From DATGMB01 sp035293845 (GTDB lineage Bacteria > Acidobacteriota > Terriglobia > Bryobacterales > Bryobacteraceae), in NCBI GenBank assembly GCA_035293845.1, contig DATGMB010000100.1, forward strand, positions 1 to 7,833: DNA of 7,833 nucleotides, written 5' to 3'. The notes under the pieces were generated by a model that searched no databases, was not told the DNA's origin, and saw only the letters and a program-made list of their open reading frames with translations. Made by a program: the position numbers and the translations under genes. Of the stretch, positions 1 to 6,100 are shown in pieces. Each line of letters begins with the position of its first letter. Position 1 is the stretch's first letter.

Positions 1-13
1 CTTTGTCACCGCT

Positions 14-133
14 TTCTGGGTGACCGTAGCGAGGAGGACCCACCCGTTCCCATCCCGAACACGGCAGTTAAGCTCCTCAGCCCCGATGGTACTGCACAGG
101 CAACTGTGTGGGAGAGTAGGAAGTTGCCCGGTT
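14..133 (+). rRNA. rrf: 5S ribosomal RNA
   Basis: This is the 5S rRNA of the large ribosomal subunit. The conserved core is visible: the GAGGAGGACCCACCCGTTCC block, the CCGAAC and GTTAAGC segments of loops B/C, the GATGGTACTG loop E region and the GGGAGAGTAGG stretch near the 3' end. The two ends pair as helix I: bases 16-24 (CTGGGTGAC) pair with 123-131 (GTTGCCCGG), allowing G-U pairs. Length is about 120 nt, as usual. It is probably the last gene of an rRNA operon, with 23S rRNA to the left of the window; bases 1-13 would be the spacer. Ends are accurate to a few bases only. Confidence 0.97.
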
Positions 134-142
134 TAAACACAA

Positions 143-171
143 AGCCTCCGGCTCACCCCGGAGGCTTTTTT
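143..171 (+). terminator. Intrinsic terminator after 5S rRNA
   Basis: A 9-bp perfect stem (143-151, AGCCTCCGG, with 158-166, CCGGAGGCT) closes a six-base loop and runs straight into a tract of six T (166-171). It lies about ten bases after the 5S rRNA, so it is the terminator of the rRNA operon. It also means that the NUDIX gene downstream needs its own promoter. Confidence 0.93.
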
Positions 172-245
172 CGTTTTATATGCCCACTCCTTCCGAGGCG
201 GATTGCCTGGCTCGCACTTTCAAGGATGCTTCCGATGGCGCTGCG

Positions 246-746
246 ATGAAGAGCAGGGAGCTGGTCCTTATGCTTCTCGCGCATACGCACGAGCCCTTCT
301 CGCGCCGGCAATTCTCGCCCGGCCACATCACCTGTACCGGGCTCGTGCTCTCTCCGGACGGGCAGCGTCTCCTTCTTGTCCACCATCGGCGGCTCGACCG
401 CTGGTTGCTCCCCGGTGGCCATGTCGAGCCCGAGGATATCTCGCTCCGGGACGCCGCGCGCCGCGAGGTTGTTGAAGAGACGGGCGTGCTGCTCGCACCT
501 GAGTATGCTGGCGCTCTGGCCGGCATCGACGTACACGCGATCCCGCCGAAGGGGAACGAGCCCTTCCACCTGCATCACGATTTCCTGTTCTTGCTGCGGG
601 CTCAGTCGGAAGATTGCCGCATTTCGCATGAAGCGCGCGCGGTTGCCTGGTGTGCCCCTGCCGAGTTCGAACGCTACGCCGTGCCTGACAGCGTCCGTCG
701 CGCCTGGTTGCGAGTGACGAGCGACTGCGTCCACCAATTTGGATAG
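246..746 (+). CDS. NUDIX hydrolase
   Basis: This is a cytosolic NUDIX-fold hydrolase that would cleave a nucleoside diphosphate linked to another moiety, using Mg2+ or Mn2+. The Nudix box lies at about residues 58-81 (GGHVEP, then REVVEETGV), with the catalytic REVVEE helix intact. The segment between the Gly and the REU motif is about one residue longer than the strict consensus, as in a common GHVEPxD subfamily. The substrate cannot be read from the sequence. An in-frame ATG at 180 would add 22 residues, but it lies nine bases after the rRNA terminator T tract and the extra residues look unconserved. The ATG at 246 (MKSRELVL) gives 166 aa and fits the usual N-terminus of these proteins. No good Shine-Dalgarno sequence precedes either start. 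It stands alone between the rRNA terminator and a 265-base gap. Confidence 0.88.
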   Translation: MKSRELVLMLLAHTHEPFSRRQFSPGHITCTGLVLSPDGQRLLLVHHRRLDRWLLPGGHVEPEDISLRDAARREVVEETGVLLAPEYAGALAGIDVHAIPPKGNEPFHLHHDFLFLLRAQSEDCRISHEARAVAWCAPAEFERYAVPDSVRRAWLRVTSDCVHQFG

Positions 747-1011
747 CGGCGATCTCGCGGACGGCCGCTACGGTGGCCGTACGCTGCAGCCTACCGTGAT
801 TGCGCCTTGGCTACAGAGTCGCGCGCGACCTGGTTGCATCTCTTCGCGGCGATTCCGGCCGGCGCGTGCCCGACTGGGCACGGCCGACGCCGAACGGCCC
901 TGCGAGCGCCGGCTCGAAAAATCCTTACGGAGTGCCTGAACACGTTTGTCTTTGGACTGCTCGCCGCGGCATGAGAAGTGCTCGCCGCATGAGAGAATTG
1001 TCTTTCACCGT
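747..1011. other. Intergenic region, no gene recognised
   Basis: This 265-base gap lies between the NUDIX and dehydrogenase genes. Short reading frames cross it but resemble nothing I know. A small hairpin (761-766 ACGGCC with 775-780 GGCCGT) has no T tract, so it is not a clear terminator. Another hairpin (903-907 with 912-916) is followed by A's, not T's. The right end holds the repeat cluster annotated separately, which suggests that the promoter and control region of the dehydrogenase-murJ unit is here. I see no confident -35/-10 pair. Confidence 0.6.
946..1005 (+). repeat. Direct repeat cluster before dehydrogenase gene
   Basis: Two near-identical copies lie side by side: TGCTCGCCGCGGCATGAGA (958-976) and TGCTCGCCGCATGAGA (979-994), differing by a three-base insertion and offset by 21 bases, about two helical turns. 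They are flanked on both sides by the same octamer, TTGTCTTT (946-953 and 998-1005). The cluster ends six bases before the dehydrogenase start codon. The repeats are seen directly; a role as operator sites for a DNA-binding regulator is an inference. A chance tandem duplication is the alternative. Confidence 0.6.
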
Positions 1012-2076
1012 ATGAAAACCTTTACGATCGCGGTGATCGCCGGCGACGGTGTCGGAAGCGAGGTCATTCCGCAGGCCAAGCGCGTGCTTGACCGCATCGC
1101 TGAAAAACATCGTGTCACTTTCGCATTTCAGGATTTCGATTGGGGGTCGGACCACTACTTCCGGTGGGGCCGCATGATGCCGGCCGGCGCGATCGACCTC
1201 CTGCAGCCGTGTGACGCCATCCTCCTCGGCGCCGTGGGCCACCCCGATATACCGGACCATACCACTCTGAACGGGCTGCTGTTGCCCATTCGCCGCGCAT
1301 TCGACCAGTACGCGAACGTTCGCCCAGCCTATTTGTACCCTGGCGTGACGTCTCCGCTCGCCGGGCGCAAAGGCGGCGAGATCGATCTTGTCGTGGTTCG
1401 CGAGAATACCGAGGGCGAATACTCTCAGGTCGGTGGATTCGTCTACCAGCACCAGCCGGAGGAGGTCGCGATACAGACCTCGGTGTTCACGCGCCGCGGC
1501 GTCGAACGCGTGATCCGCTTCGCGTTCGAACTGGCGGTCCGGCGCAACAAGAAGAGGCGCGTTACCTCCATCACCAAGTCGAACGCGCAGGGCCACAGCA
1601 TGGTGCTGTGGGACCGCACGTTCCGCGATGTGGCCGCCAAGTACCCTGATGTCGAGACCGAGTCCCTGCTGGTGGATGCCGCGGCGATGAATTTCATCCG
1701 CCGGCCCGAGAGCTTCGATGTGGTGGTCGGCTCCAACCTGTTCGGCGATATCCTGAGCGACATCTCGGCCATTATCATCGGCAGCATGGGTCTCGCCGCC
1801 AGCGCCAACCTCGATCCGCAGCGCCGGTTTCCTTCGATGTTCGAGCCGGTACACGGCTCGGCGCCGGACATCGCGGGCCAGGGGATTGTGAATCCGCTCG
1901 CCACGATCCTCAGCGCCGGGATGATGCTCGACCATCTCGAAATGCACGACGCCGCGCGGGAAGTGGAAGCCGCCGTGGCCGCGGTCCTCGTTGAAGGAAC
2001 AGCGCGCACGCCGGATCTGGGCGGGAAGAGCAGCACCGAAGAGGTGGCCAGCGCGGTTGTGGAGAAGTTGCGTTAG
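1012..2076 (+). CDS. Tartrate/D-malate dehydrogenase-type beta-decarboxylating dehydrogenase
   Basis: This 354-aa cytosolic enzyme belongs to the isocitrate/isopropylmalate dehydrogenase superfamily, closest to the TtuC/DmlA group (tartrate dehydrogenase/decarboxylase, D-malate dehydrogenase). These use NAD+ and a divalent metal to oxidise and decarboxylate a 2-hydroxy acid. Visible features include the GDGVGSEV start (11-18), the RRAFDQYANVRP substrate loop with Arg94 and Arg104, VVRENTEGEYS with Arg130 and Tyr137, TKSN with Lys189, Asp223, metal ligands Asp246 and Asp250 in NLFGDILSD, and the cofactor loop EPVHGSAPDIAGQG (278-291). The length is normal. An upstream TTG at 946 is in frame, but ATG at 1012 gives the family N-terminus MKTFTIAVIAGDG. 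Only a weak purine stretch (GAGAGAA) precedes it. It overlaps murJ by one base. Some active-site neighbours differ from E. coli DmlA (LLLPIRR instead of LLKFRRE), so the exact substrate is open. Confidence 0.9.
   Translation: MKTFTIAVIAGDGVGSEVIPQAKRVLDRIAEKHRVTFAFQDFDWGSDHYFRWGRMMPAGAIDLLQPCDAILLGAVGHPDIPDHTTLNGLLLPIRRAFDQYANVRPAYLYPGVTSPLAGRKGGEIDLVVVRENTEGEYSQVGGFVYQHQPEEVAIQTSVFTRRGVERVIRFAFELAVRRNKKRRVTSITKSNAQGHSMVLWDRTFRDVAAKYPDVETESLLVDAAAMNFIRRPESFDVVVGSNLFGDILSDISAIIIGSMGLAASANLDPQRRFPSMFEPVHGSAPDIAGQGIVNPLATILSAGMMLDHLEMHDAAREVEAAVAAVLVEGTARTPDLGGKSSTEEVASAVVEKLR
2061..2067 (+). promoter_or_regulatory. Ribosome binding site for murJ
   Basis: GGAGAAG inside the last codons of the dehydrogenase gene lies eight bases before GTG at 2076. 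It supports this GTG as the murJ start and indicates translation coupled to the upstream gene through the TAGTG overlap. Confidence 0.7.
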
Positions 2077-3635
2077 TGGCTGCCCCTGGCAAACGCCACG
2101 CGCTGATGGTCGGCGCGGGGATCTTCCTCTCGAAGATTTTCGGGCTCGTCCGGACGCAGTTCTTCGCCCATTATTTCGGCGTCCAGAACCAGGTTGCCTC
2201 CGCGTTCCTCGGCGCTTTCCGCGTTCCCAACTTCCTGCAAAACCTGTTCGGCGAGGGCGTGCTCTCGGCGTCCTTCATTCCGGTCTACGCGCGCCTGCTG
2301 GCGGAGAAGGATGACGAAGAGGCCGGGCGCGTAGCCGGGGCGGTCGCCGCGCTGCTGGCGCTGGCGGTCTCGGTAATCGTCCTGCTGGGCGTGATCTTCA
2401 CGCGATATTTTATCGATCTGATTGTGCCCGGGTTCCAGGGCGCGACCCGAGAGTTGGCGATCCGCCTCACGCGCATTCTGTTCCCCGGTGCAGGCCTGTT
2501 GGTCCTCTCCGCCTGGTGCCTCGGCATCCTAAACAGCCACCGGAAATTCTTCCTCTCCTACGCGGCTCCGGTGCTGTGGAACATCGTGATGATCGCGACC
2601 ATGGTCCTCTTCGGCCGGCGGATGGACATGGCCTCCCTGTCCGTGGCGCTGGCGTGGGGCTCGGTGGCGGGCAGCGCGTTGATGGTGCTCGTTCAGCTTC
2701 CGGTCGTGCTCCGCCTCGCCGGCCGCCTTCTGGTCGGCATGTCCGAGAACGTGCGAACGGTCGTGCGCAACTTTCTGCCCGTGCTCGGCAGCCGCGGCGT
2801 TGCGCAGATCAGCGCCTACGTGGACATGTTGATCGCGAGTTTCCTGGAGAGGGTTGCCCCGGGCGCCGTCGCCGGCCTGGGCACGGCGCAAAATTTGTAC
2901 ATGCTGCCGGTCAGTCTTTTCGGCATGTCGGTCTCGGCGGCCGAACTTCCGGAAATGTCGAGCGCGCTCGGCGACCACGGCTATCTCAATCGCCGCCTGA
3001 ATAACGGCCTCCGCCAGATCGCCTTCTTTATCGTGCCCTCCGCAATGGGGTTTCTCGCGCTGGGGGATGTGATCGCCGCCGTCCTGTTCCAGAGTGGCCG
3101 TTTCACACACGCCGATGCGGTATACATCTGGGGGATCCTCGCGGGATCCTCCGTTGGCCTGCTGGCCCAAACGCTCGGACGATTGTATTCGTCCACCTAT
3201 TACGCGCTGCGCGACACGCGGACGCCGCTGAACTTTGCCATCATTCGCGTGCTGCTGACCACGGGCCTCGGGTATCTGTTCGCCCTTCCATTGCCACGGC
3301 TGCTCGGGATCGACCCGCGCTGGGGCGTTGCCGGACTGACGGCGTCGGCCGGTATCGCAGGATGGGTGGAGTTTACGCTGTTGCGGCGCACGCTGAACCG
3401 GCGGATCGGGCGAACGGGGGTTCGCGCGGGGCTGGTCGCACGGCTTTGGGCCGCCGCGCTCGTCGCGGCGGCTGCCGGATGGGGAGTCAAGCTGGCCATC
3501 GGCCATCAGCACCCGCGCCTGGATGCGGTTCCGATTCTTGGCGCCTATGGCCTCGTCTACTTCGCAGCCACGTACCTGCTTGGCGTCGAGGAGTGCCGCG
3601 GAGCGCTCCGCCGCTTCATCCCTTCAGGTCTTTGA
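2076..3635 (+). CDS. murJ: Lipid II flippase MurJ (MviN family)
   Basis: MurJ is a polytopic inner-membrane protein that flips lipid II, the peptidoglycan precursor, to the outer face of the membrane. This 519-aa protein has hydrophobic segments along its length, consistent with the family's roughly 14 helices. Family signatures are GIFLSKIFGLVR near the N-terminus, PNFLQNLFGEGVLSASFIPVYA (51-72), SAWCLGILNSHRKFF and the ALRDTRTPL segment (377-385). By eye alignment to E. coli MurJ, Arg24 and Glu57 are kept (Arg26, Glu60), but Arg18 is Lys20, Asp39 is Ser42, Arg52 is Gln55, and Arg270 falls in AQNLYMLP with no Arg. This matches what I recall of acidobacterial MurJ proteins. The GTG start has a good ribosome binding site. 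The gene follows the dehydrogenase by a one-base overlap, and its 3' end overlaps the convergent aldolase gene by 20 bases. Confidence 0.95.
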   Translation: MAAPGKRHALMVGAGIFLSKIFGLVRTQFFAHYFGVQNQVASAFLGAFRVPNFLQNLFGEGVLSASFIPVYARLLAEKDDEEAGRVAGAVAALLALAVSVIVLLGVIFTRYFIDLIVPGFQGATRELAIRLTRILFPGAGLLVLSAWCLGILNSHRKFFLSYAAPVLWNIVMIATMVLFGRRMDMASLSVALAWGSVAGSALMVLVQLPVVLRLAGRLLVGMSENVRTVVRNFLPVLGSRGVAQISAYVDMLIASFLERVAPGAVAGLGTAQNLYMLPVSLFGMSVSAAELPEMSSALGDHGYLNRRLNNGLRQIAFFIVPSAMGFLALGDVIAAVLFQSGRFTHADAVYIWGILAGSSVGLLAQTLGRLYSSTYYALRDTRTPLNFAIIRVLLTTGLGYLFALPLPRLLGIDPRWGVAGLTASAGIAGWVEFTLLRRTLNRRIGRTGVRAGLVARLWAAALVAAAAGWGVKLAIGHQHPRLDAVPILGAYGLVYFAATYLLGVEECRGALRRFIPSGL

Positions 3636-4500
3636 AAGCCTCTTCGATCTCGCGCTTGGCCGCTTCCGTGGGTACACAGAGCGGAAGGCGCGGCGGACCT
3701 CCGTAATAGCCGTTGAGGTCCATGGCATACTTCAGGCCGGGAATTCCGTATTTCGTCGTGACCAGCGCGGCGGCGCGCCCGATGCGATTCTGCCAGTCGA
3801 GGCCCGCCGCTTCCTCGCGCGTACGGTACGCTTCCCAGATCGCGATAACCGAATACGGAGCCGCATTCGCATACGCCAGGATCGCGCCGCAAGCCCCCAT
3901 CAGCAGCGAGGGCCACAGCGTTGGAGCCGAGCCCACCAGTACCTGGAAACCGTTGCGGACCTCGCGCAACAACTGCATCACCTTCTCCATGCTGCCGGAG
4001 CTCTCCTTAATGGCGATCACATTGGGATGCTCCGAAATCGACACCACTGCCTCTACCGGAATATCCACGCCGGTTGCCTGCGGCCAGTTGTAGATGATCA
4101 GCGGAATTTTCGACTGGTCGGCGACTGCGCGATAGTAGAGCGCCTGGGCGTCCGCGCGATTGACCAGATTCTTGTAGTAGTGGGGCGTGCGCACCATCGC
4201 GGCCTTGTACCCCATTTCGGCCGCGCGGTTTGTGAGGCATACGGTCTCGCGTACGCTCTCCATTCCGGTGCCTGCGATCAGCAGCTTATCCGGAGCCGCA
4301 TGTTTCGCTACCAGTTCCCACATGGTGATCTTCTCGTCCGCCGTGAGCATCACGGATTCGCCGGTCGAGCCCATCACCACGTAGCCGGAAAGCGCCGTGC
4401 GGTTCCACTTCTCGACGTTGTGTTGCACCTTCGCCGCGTAGATGTTGCCGGCGTGGTCGAAGGGCGTCGTGATTGGAGGGAAGATGCCTTGCAGTTTCAT
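3616..4500 (-). CDS. DapA-superfamily aldolase, 4-hydroxy-2-oxoglutarate aldolase-like
   Basis: This 294-aa cytosolic protein is a class I, Schiff-base TIM-barrel aldolase/lyase of the dihydrodipicolinate synthase/N-acetylneuraminate lyase superfamily. Visible are PPITTPF (8-14), GSTGES (44-49), catalytic Tyr137 in YNWP, and Schiff-base Lys165 in IAIKESSG. The E. coli DapA arginine that binds the aspartate semialdehyde carboxylate (YNVPSRTG) is replaced: here YNWPQATG. So true DapA activity is unlikely. The C-terminal YGIPGLKYAMDLNGYYGGP block and the N-terminus closely resemble mammalian HOGA1, which splits 4-hydroxy-2-oxoglutarate into pyruvate and glyoxylate. The actual substrate is inferred only. 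An ATG 15 bases upstream (4515) is in frame, but it sits next to the GGTGGAG ribosome binding site, so 4500 is preferred. The gene probably shares a transcript with the acetyltransferase 78 bases upstream. Confidence 0.88.
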   Translation of the reverse strand: MKLQGIFPPITTPFDHAGNIYAAKVQHNVEKWNRTALSGYVVMGSTGESVMLTADEKITMWELVAKHAAPDKLLIAGTGMESVRETVCLTNRAAEMGYKAAMVRTPHYYKNLVNRADAQALYYRAVADQSKIPLIIYNWPQATGVDIPVEAVVSISEHPNVIAIKESSGSMEKVMQLLREVRNGFQVLVGSAPTLWPSLLMGACGAILAYANAAPYSVIAIWEAYRTREEAAGLDWQNRIGRAAALVTTKYGIPGLKYAMDLNGYYGGPPRLPLCVPTEAAKREIEEAFKDLKG

Positions 4501-4506
4501 AGGAAA

Positions 4507-4513
4507 CTCCACC
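4507..4513 (-). promoter_or_regulatory. Ribosome binding site of the aldolase gene
   Basis: On the - strand, GGTGGAG lies six bases before ATG at 4500. It overlaps the alternative ATG codon at 4515, which therefore is unlikely to be the real start. Confidence 0.7.
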
Positions 4514-4520
4514 ATAACAC

Positions 4521-4572
4521 CGGCCGGCCGGGAACACCGCGGGCTGGTGCCGGAGGGGTCCGCGGCCGGCCG
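4521..4572 (-). repeat. Paired 10-bp palindromes between acetyltransferase and aldolase genes
   Basis: The palindrome CGGCCGGCCG occurs twice, at 4521-4530 and 4563-4572, in the 78-base gap between two - strand genes. Because each copy is its own reverse complement, the two can pair to form a 10-bp stem around a 32-base loop in RNA. No T tract follows, so this is not a standard terminator. It might act in partial termination or mRNA processing, or simply reflect high GC content. Confidence 0.45.
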
Positions 4573-4578
4573 TTGCGG

Positions 4579-5088
4579 TTACGGGCGGCGCGGGAGCGGG
4601 AACTCAGGTAAAAGCGTCAGTTCCATCTGCACATTGCTTCGCGCATAGGGCGATACCCGGCGACGCTCCGGCGGAATGTGCCGGAACCCCACGGACTCGT
4701 ACAGCCGGATGGCGGGCGTGAGCGCGCTGTTCGTTTCGAGGAACAGCCGCGTGGCGCCGGCTGCGCGCGCCGCATCGATTGTTGCCCTCAGGAGGCGCCG
4801 CCCGATGCCGCATCCCCGCGCCCGTTCGGTCACGGCCATCTTGGCGACCTCGAACTCCCCCGGTCCCATCGCGAGGAGCGCGCAGCATCCCACTGCCTCG
4901 CCTCCGCGCAGGGCGAAAAGGATGCGCCCGCCACGCTCCAGAATCGTCTCGCGCGGCGTTCGAAGCGCCTCGATATCCTTCTCCTCGAGCGCGAAGTATC
5001 GCACGATCCATTCCTCGTTGAGCCGGCGGAACGCATCCTCATCCCCCGGCTGGAACTCGCGAATCACGATCGCCTCTCCAGGCGCCAT
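4579..5088 (-). CDS. GNAT-family N-acetyltransferase
   Basis: This 169-aa cytosolic protein would transfer an acetyl group from acetyl-CoA to an unknown amine. The GNAT fold is shown by IREFQPGDEDAFRRLNEEW (9-27) at the N-terminus, the FEVAKMAV strand (79-86), the acetyl-CoA pyrophosphate loop RGCGIG (91-96, fitting RxxGxG) followed by RRLL, LFLETNS (115-121), and the AIRLYESVGF motif (126-135) typical of the family. The ATG at 5088 has GGAGGG close in front. An internal GTG at 5067 also has a GGAGAGG at good spacing and could be a second start, giving 162 aa. It lies upstream of the aldolase gene in the same direction and divergent from a LysR regulator, which probably controls it. The substrate is unknown. 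Confidence 0.88.
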   Translation of the reverse strand: MAPGEAIVIREFQPGDEDAFRRLNEEWIVRYFALEEKDIEALRTPRETILERGGRILFALRGGEAVGCCALLAMGPGEFEVAKMAVTERARGCGIGRRLLRATIDAARAAGATRLFLETNSALTPAIRLYESVGFRHIPPERRRVSPYARSNVQMELTLLPEFPLPRRP

Positions 5089-5169
5089 GAGCCCTCCAAC
5101 GCTTCTACGCTACGGCACTCCGCCCCAGATGTCCAATATCTGAAAGATGTATATTCATACTTTCCATGT
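5089..5169. promoter_or_regulatory. Divergent promoter/operator region between GNAT and LysR genes
   Basis: This 81-base intergenic region contains an AT-rich patch (about 5127-5161) that stands out in GC-rich DNA. It holds AGAT-N7-ATCT (5127-5141) and ATCT-GAA-AGAT (5138-5148), so AGAT/ATCT half-sites alternate three times, and AGATGT occurs as a direct repeat (5127-5132, 5145-5150). LysR-type regulators usually bind such dyads between themselves and a divergent target. On the + strand, TATATT (5150-5155) or CATACT (5156-5161) could be the -10 box for lysR. On the - strand a weak TTGGAC (5136-5131) with TAGCGT (5112-5107) could serve the acetyltransferase. The role is inferred from layout. 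Confidence 0.55.
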
Positions 5170-6063
5170 ATGGATGAGCAGATCGAGTTGCGCCATCTCC
5201 GCTACTTCCTGGCGGTCGCCGAGACCCTACACTTCAGCCGCGCAGCCGAACGCCTCGGCATGGCCCAGCCGCCGCTCAGCCATCAGATTCGACGCCTCGA
5301 AGGCCTGGTCGGGCATTGCCTCTTCGATCGCACGACCCGCGGCGTCAGGCTCACGGCCGCCGGCCGTCTCCTCGCGGAGCGCGCCCGCGGCACGCTCGAA
5401 AAGATGCAGGACGATCTCGCCCAGGTCCGCCGCCTCGGCCGCGGAGAGGAAGGCACCCTCACGGTCGGCTTCAGCGGCTCCGTCATGTTCACCGGGCTGC
5501 CGGCGGCGATCGAGACCTACCGCCGCCGCTACCCCAAGGTCGAACTGCGCCTGCGCGAGATGGTCACCGCCGAGCAGATCGCGGCTCTCCTCGATGGCAC
5601 ACTTGATCTCGCCTTCCTGCGCGACGGAGATCCCACGGACAATATCGACATGACCGCTGTATTTCGCGAGCCTTACGTAGCCGTTCTCCCGCAATCGCAC
5701 CCGCTCACGCGCCGGCGCTCGCTCAGCGTGAGCCACCTCCGTGACGAGCCTTTTATCTTCTTTGCCCGCCGCATGGGCCCGCTCGCCTTCGACCGCACCA
5801 TGGCCTGCTGCGAAGCCCACGGCTTCCGCCCGCGCATTGTGCAGGAAGCGCCGCAGTGGCCCACGCTCGTCCGGCTGGTTGCGGCCGGTCTGGGGGTGTC
5901 GCTCGCCCCCGCCTGCGTCGCGACGATCGCGATTCCCGGCGCGATCTACCGCAACGCCGGCGCACGGCATCGCACGACGATCGATCTTGCCGTCAAGAGC
6001 GGATCGGCCAACGTTCTCGCCCGCAACTTCTCTCAAATCGCGCGGGAGCATCTGCGGGGGTGA
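5170..6063 (+). CDS. LysR-family transcriptional regulator
   Basis: This 297-aa DNA-binding protein is a LysR-type regulator of the BenM/CatM-like sort. The N-terminal winged helix-turn-helix is clear: ELRHLRYFLAVAETLHFSRA (6-25), then AERLGMAQPPLSHQIRRLE (26-44) containing the recognition helix, then LFDRTTRGVRLTAAG (51-65). A linker helix (about 66-93) precedes the effector-binding domain that begins at GTLTVGFSGS (95-104). That domain has the usual TAEQIAALLDGTLDLAFLR segment and the late AAGLGVSLAPA motif (238-248). The family length is normal. The ATG at 5170 gives the expected N-terminus; there is no Shine-Dalgarno sequence and a -10-like hexamer ends eight bases before it, so the mRNA may be leaderless. 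It is divergent from the acetyltransferase-aldolase pair, its probable target. The inducer is unknown. Confidence 0.94.
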   Translation: MDEQIELRHLRYFLAVAETLHFSRAAERLGMAQPPLSHQIRRLEGLVGHCLFDRTTRGVRLTAAGRLLAERARGTLEKMQDDLAQVRRLGRGEEGTLTVGFSGSVMFTGLPAAIETYRRRYPKVELRLREMVTAEQIAALLDGTLDLAFLRDGDPTDNIDMTAVFREPYVAVLPQSHPLTRRRSLSVSHLRDEPFIFFARRMGPLAFDRTMACCEAHGFRPRIVQEAPQWPTLVRLVAAGLGVSLAPACVATIAIPGAIYRNAGARHRTTIDLAVKSGSANVLARNFSQIAREHLRG

Positions 6064-6082
6064 GCCCAAGCGCTGCCGGGCC

Positions 6083-6091
6083 TGCTATGCT
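6083..6091 (+). promoter_or_regulatory. Candidate extended -10 promoter of the BNR-repeat gene
   Basis: TGCTATGCT fits the extended -10 pattern TGnTATnnT and ends nine bases before ATG at 6101. If used, transcription would start at or within a few bases of the start codon, giving a leaderless mRNA. No ribosome binding site is seen. The motif is short, so chance is possible. Confidence 0.45.
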
Positions 6092-6100
6092 GAGCTTCAC

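Noticed and set aside
903..922. Hairpin CGAGC-GCCG-GCTCG followed by AAAAAT, considered as a terminator
   Set aside because: The stem is only five base pairs; on the + strand it is followed by A's, and on the - strand the T's come before the stem, so it fits neither orientation.
739..939. 66-codon + strand frame after the NUDIX gene
   Set aside because: It has no recognisable domain and no ribosome binding site, and its Arg-rich composition fits chance in GC-rich DNA.
925..1947. Long - strand reading frame opposite the dehydrogenase
   Set aside because: It is fully antisense to a clearly recognised gene, and its His/Arg/Ala-rich composition is typical of a GC-rich antisense shadow.
3130..3152. 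Repeated GGATCCTC within murJ
   Set aside because: It encodes conserved-looking murJ residues (GILAGSS) in frame and needs no separate explanation.
2529..3512. Long - strand reading frame opposite murJ
   Set aside because: It lies within murJ on the opposite strand, is low-complexity in Arg, His, Gln and Ala, and has no recognisable motif.
3523..4611. Long + strand reading frame opposite the aldolase gene
   Set aside because: It overlaps the whole aldolase gene antisense; the aldolase has intact catalytic motifs and a ribosome binding site, while this frame has neither.
4678..5169. N-terminal extension of the LysR frame
   Set aside because: The frame is open upstream, but it runs antisense through the acetyltransferase gene; LysR homology begins right at ATG 5170.
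5227..6069. Long - strand reading frame opposite lysR
   Set aside because: It is a composition-driven shadow of the LysR gene without motifs.
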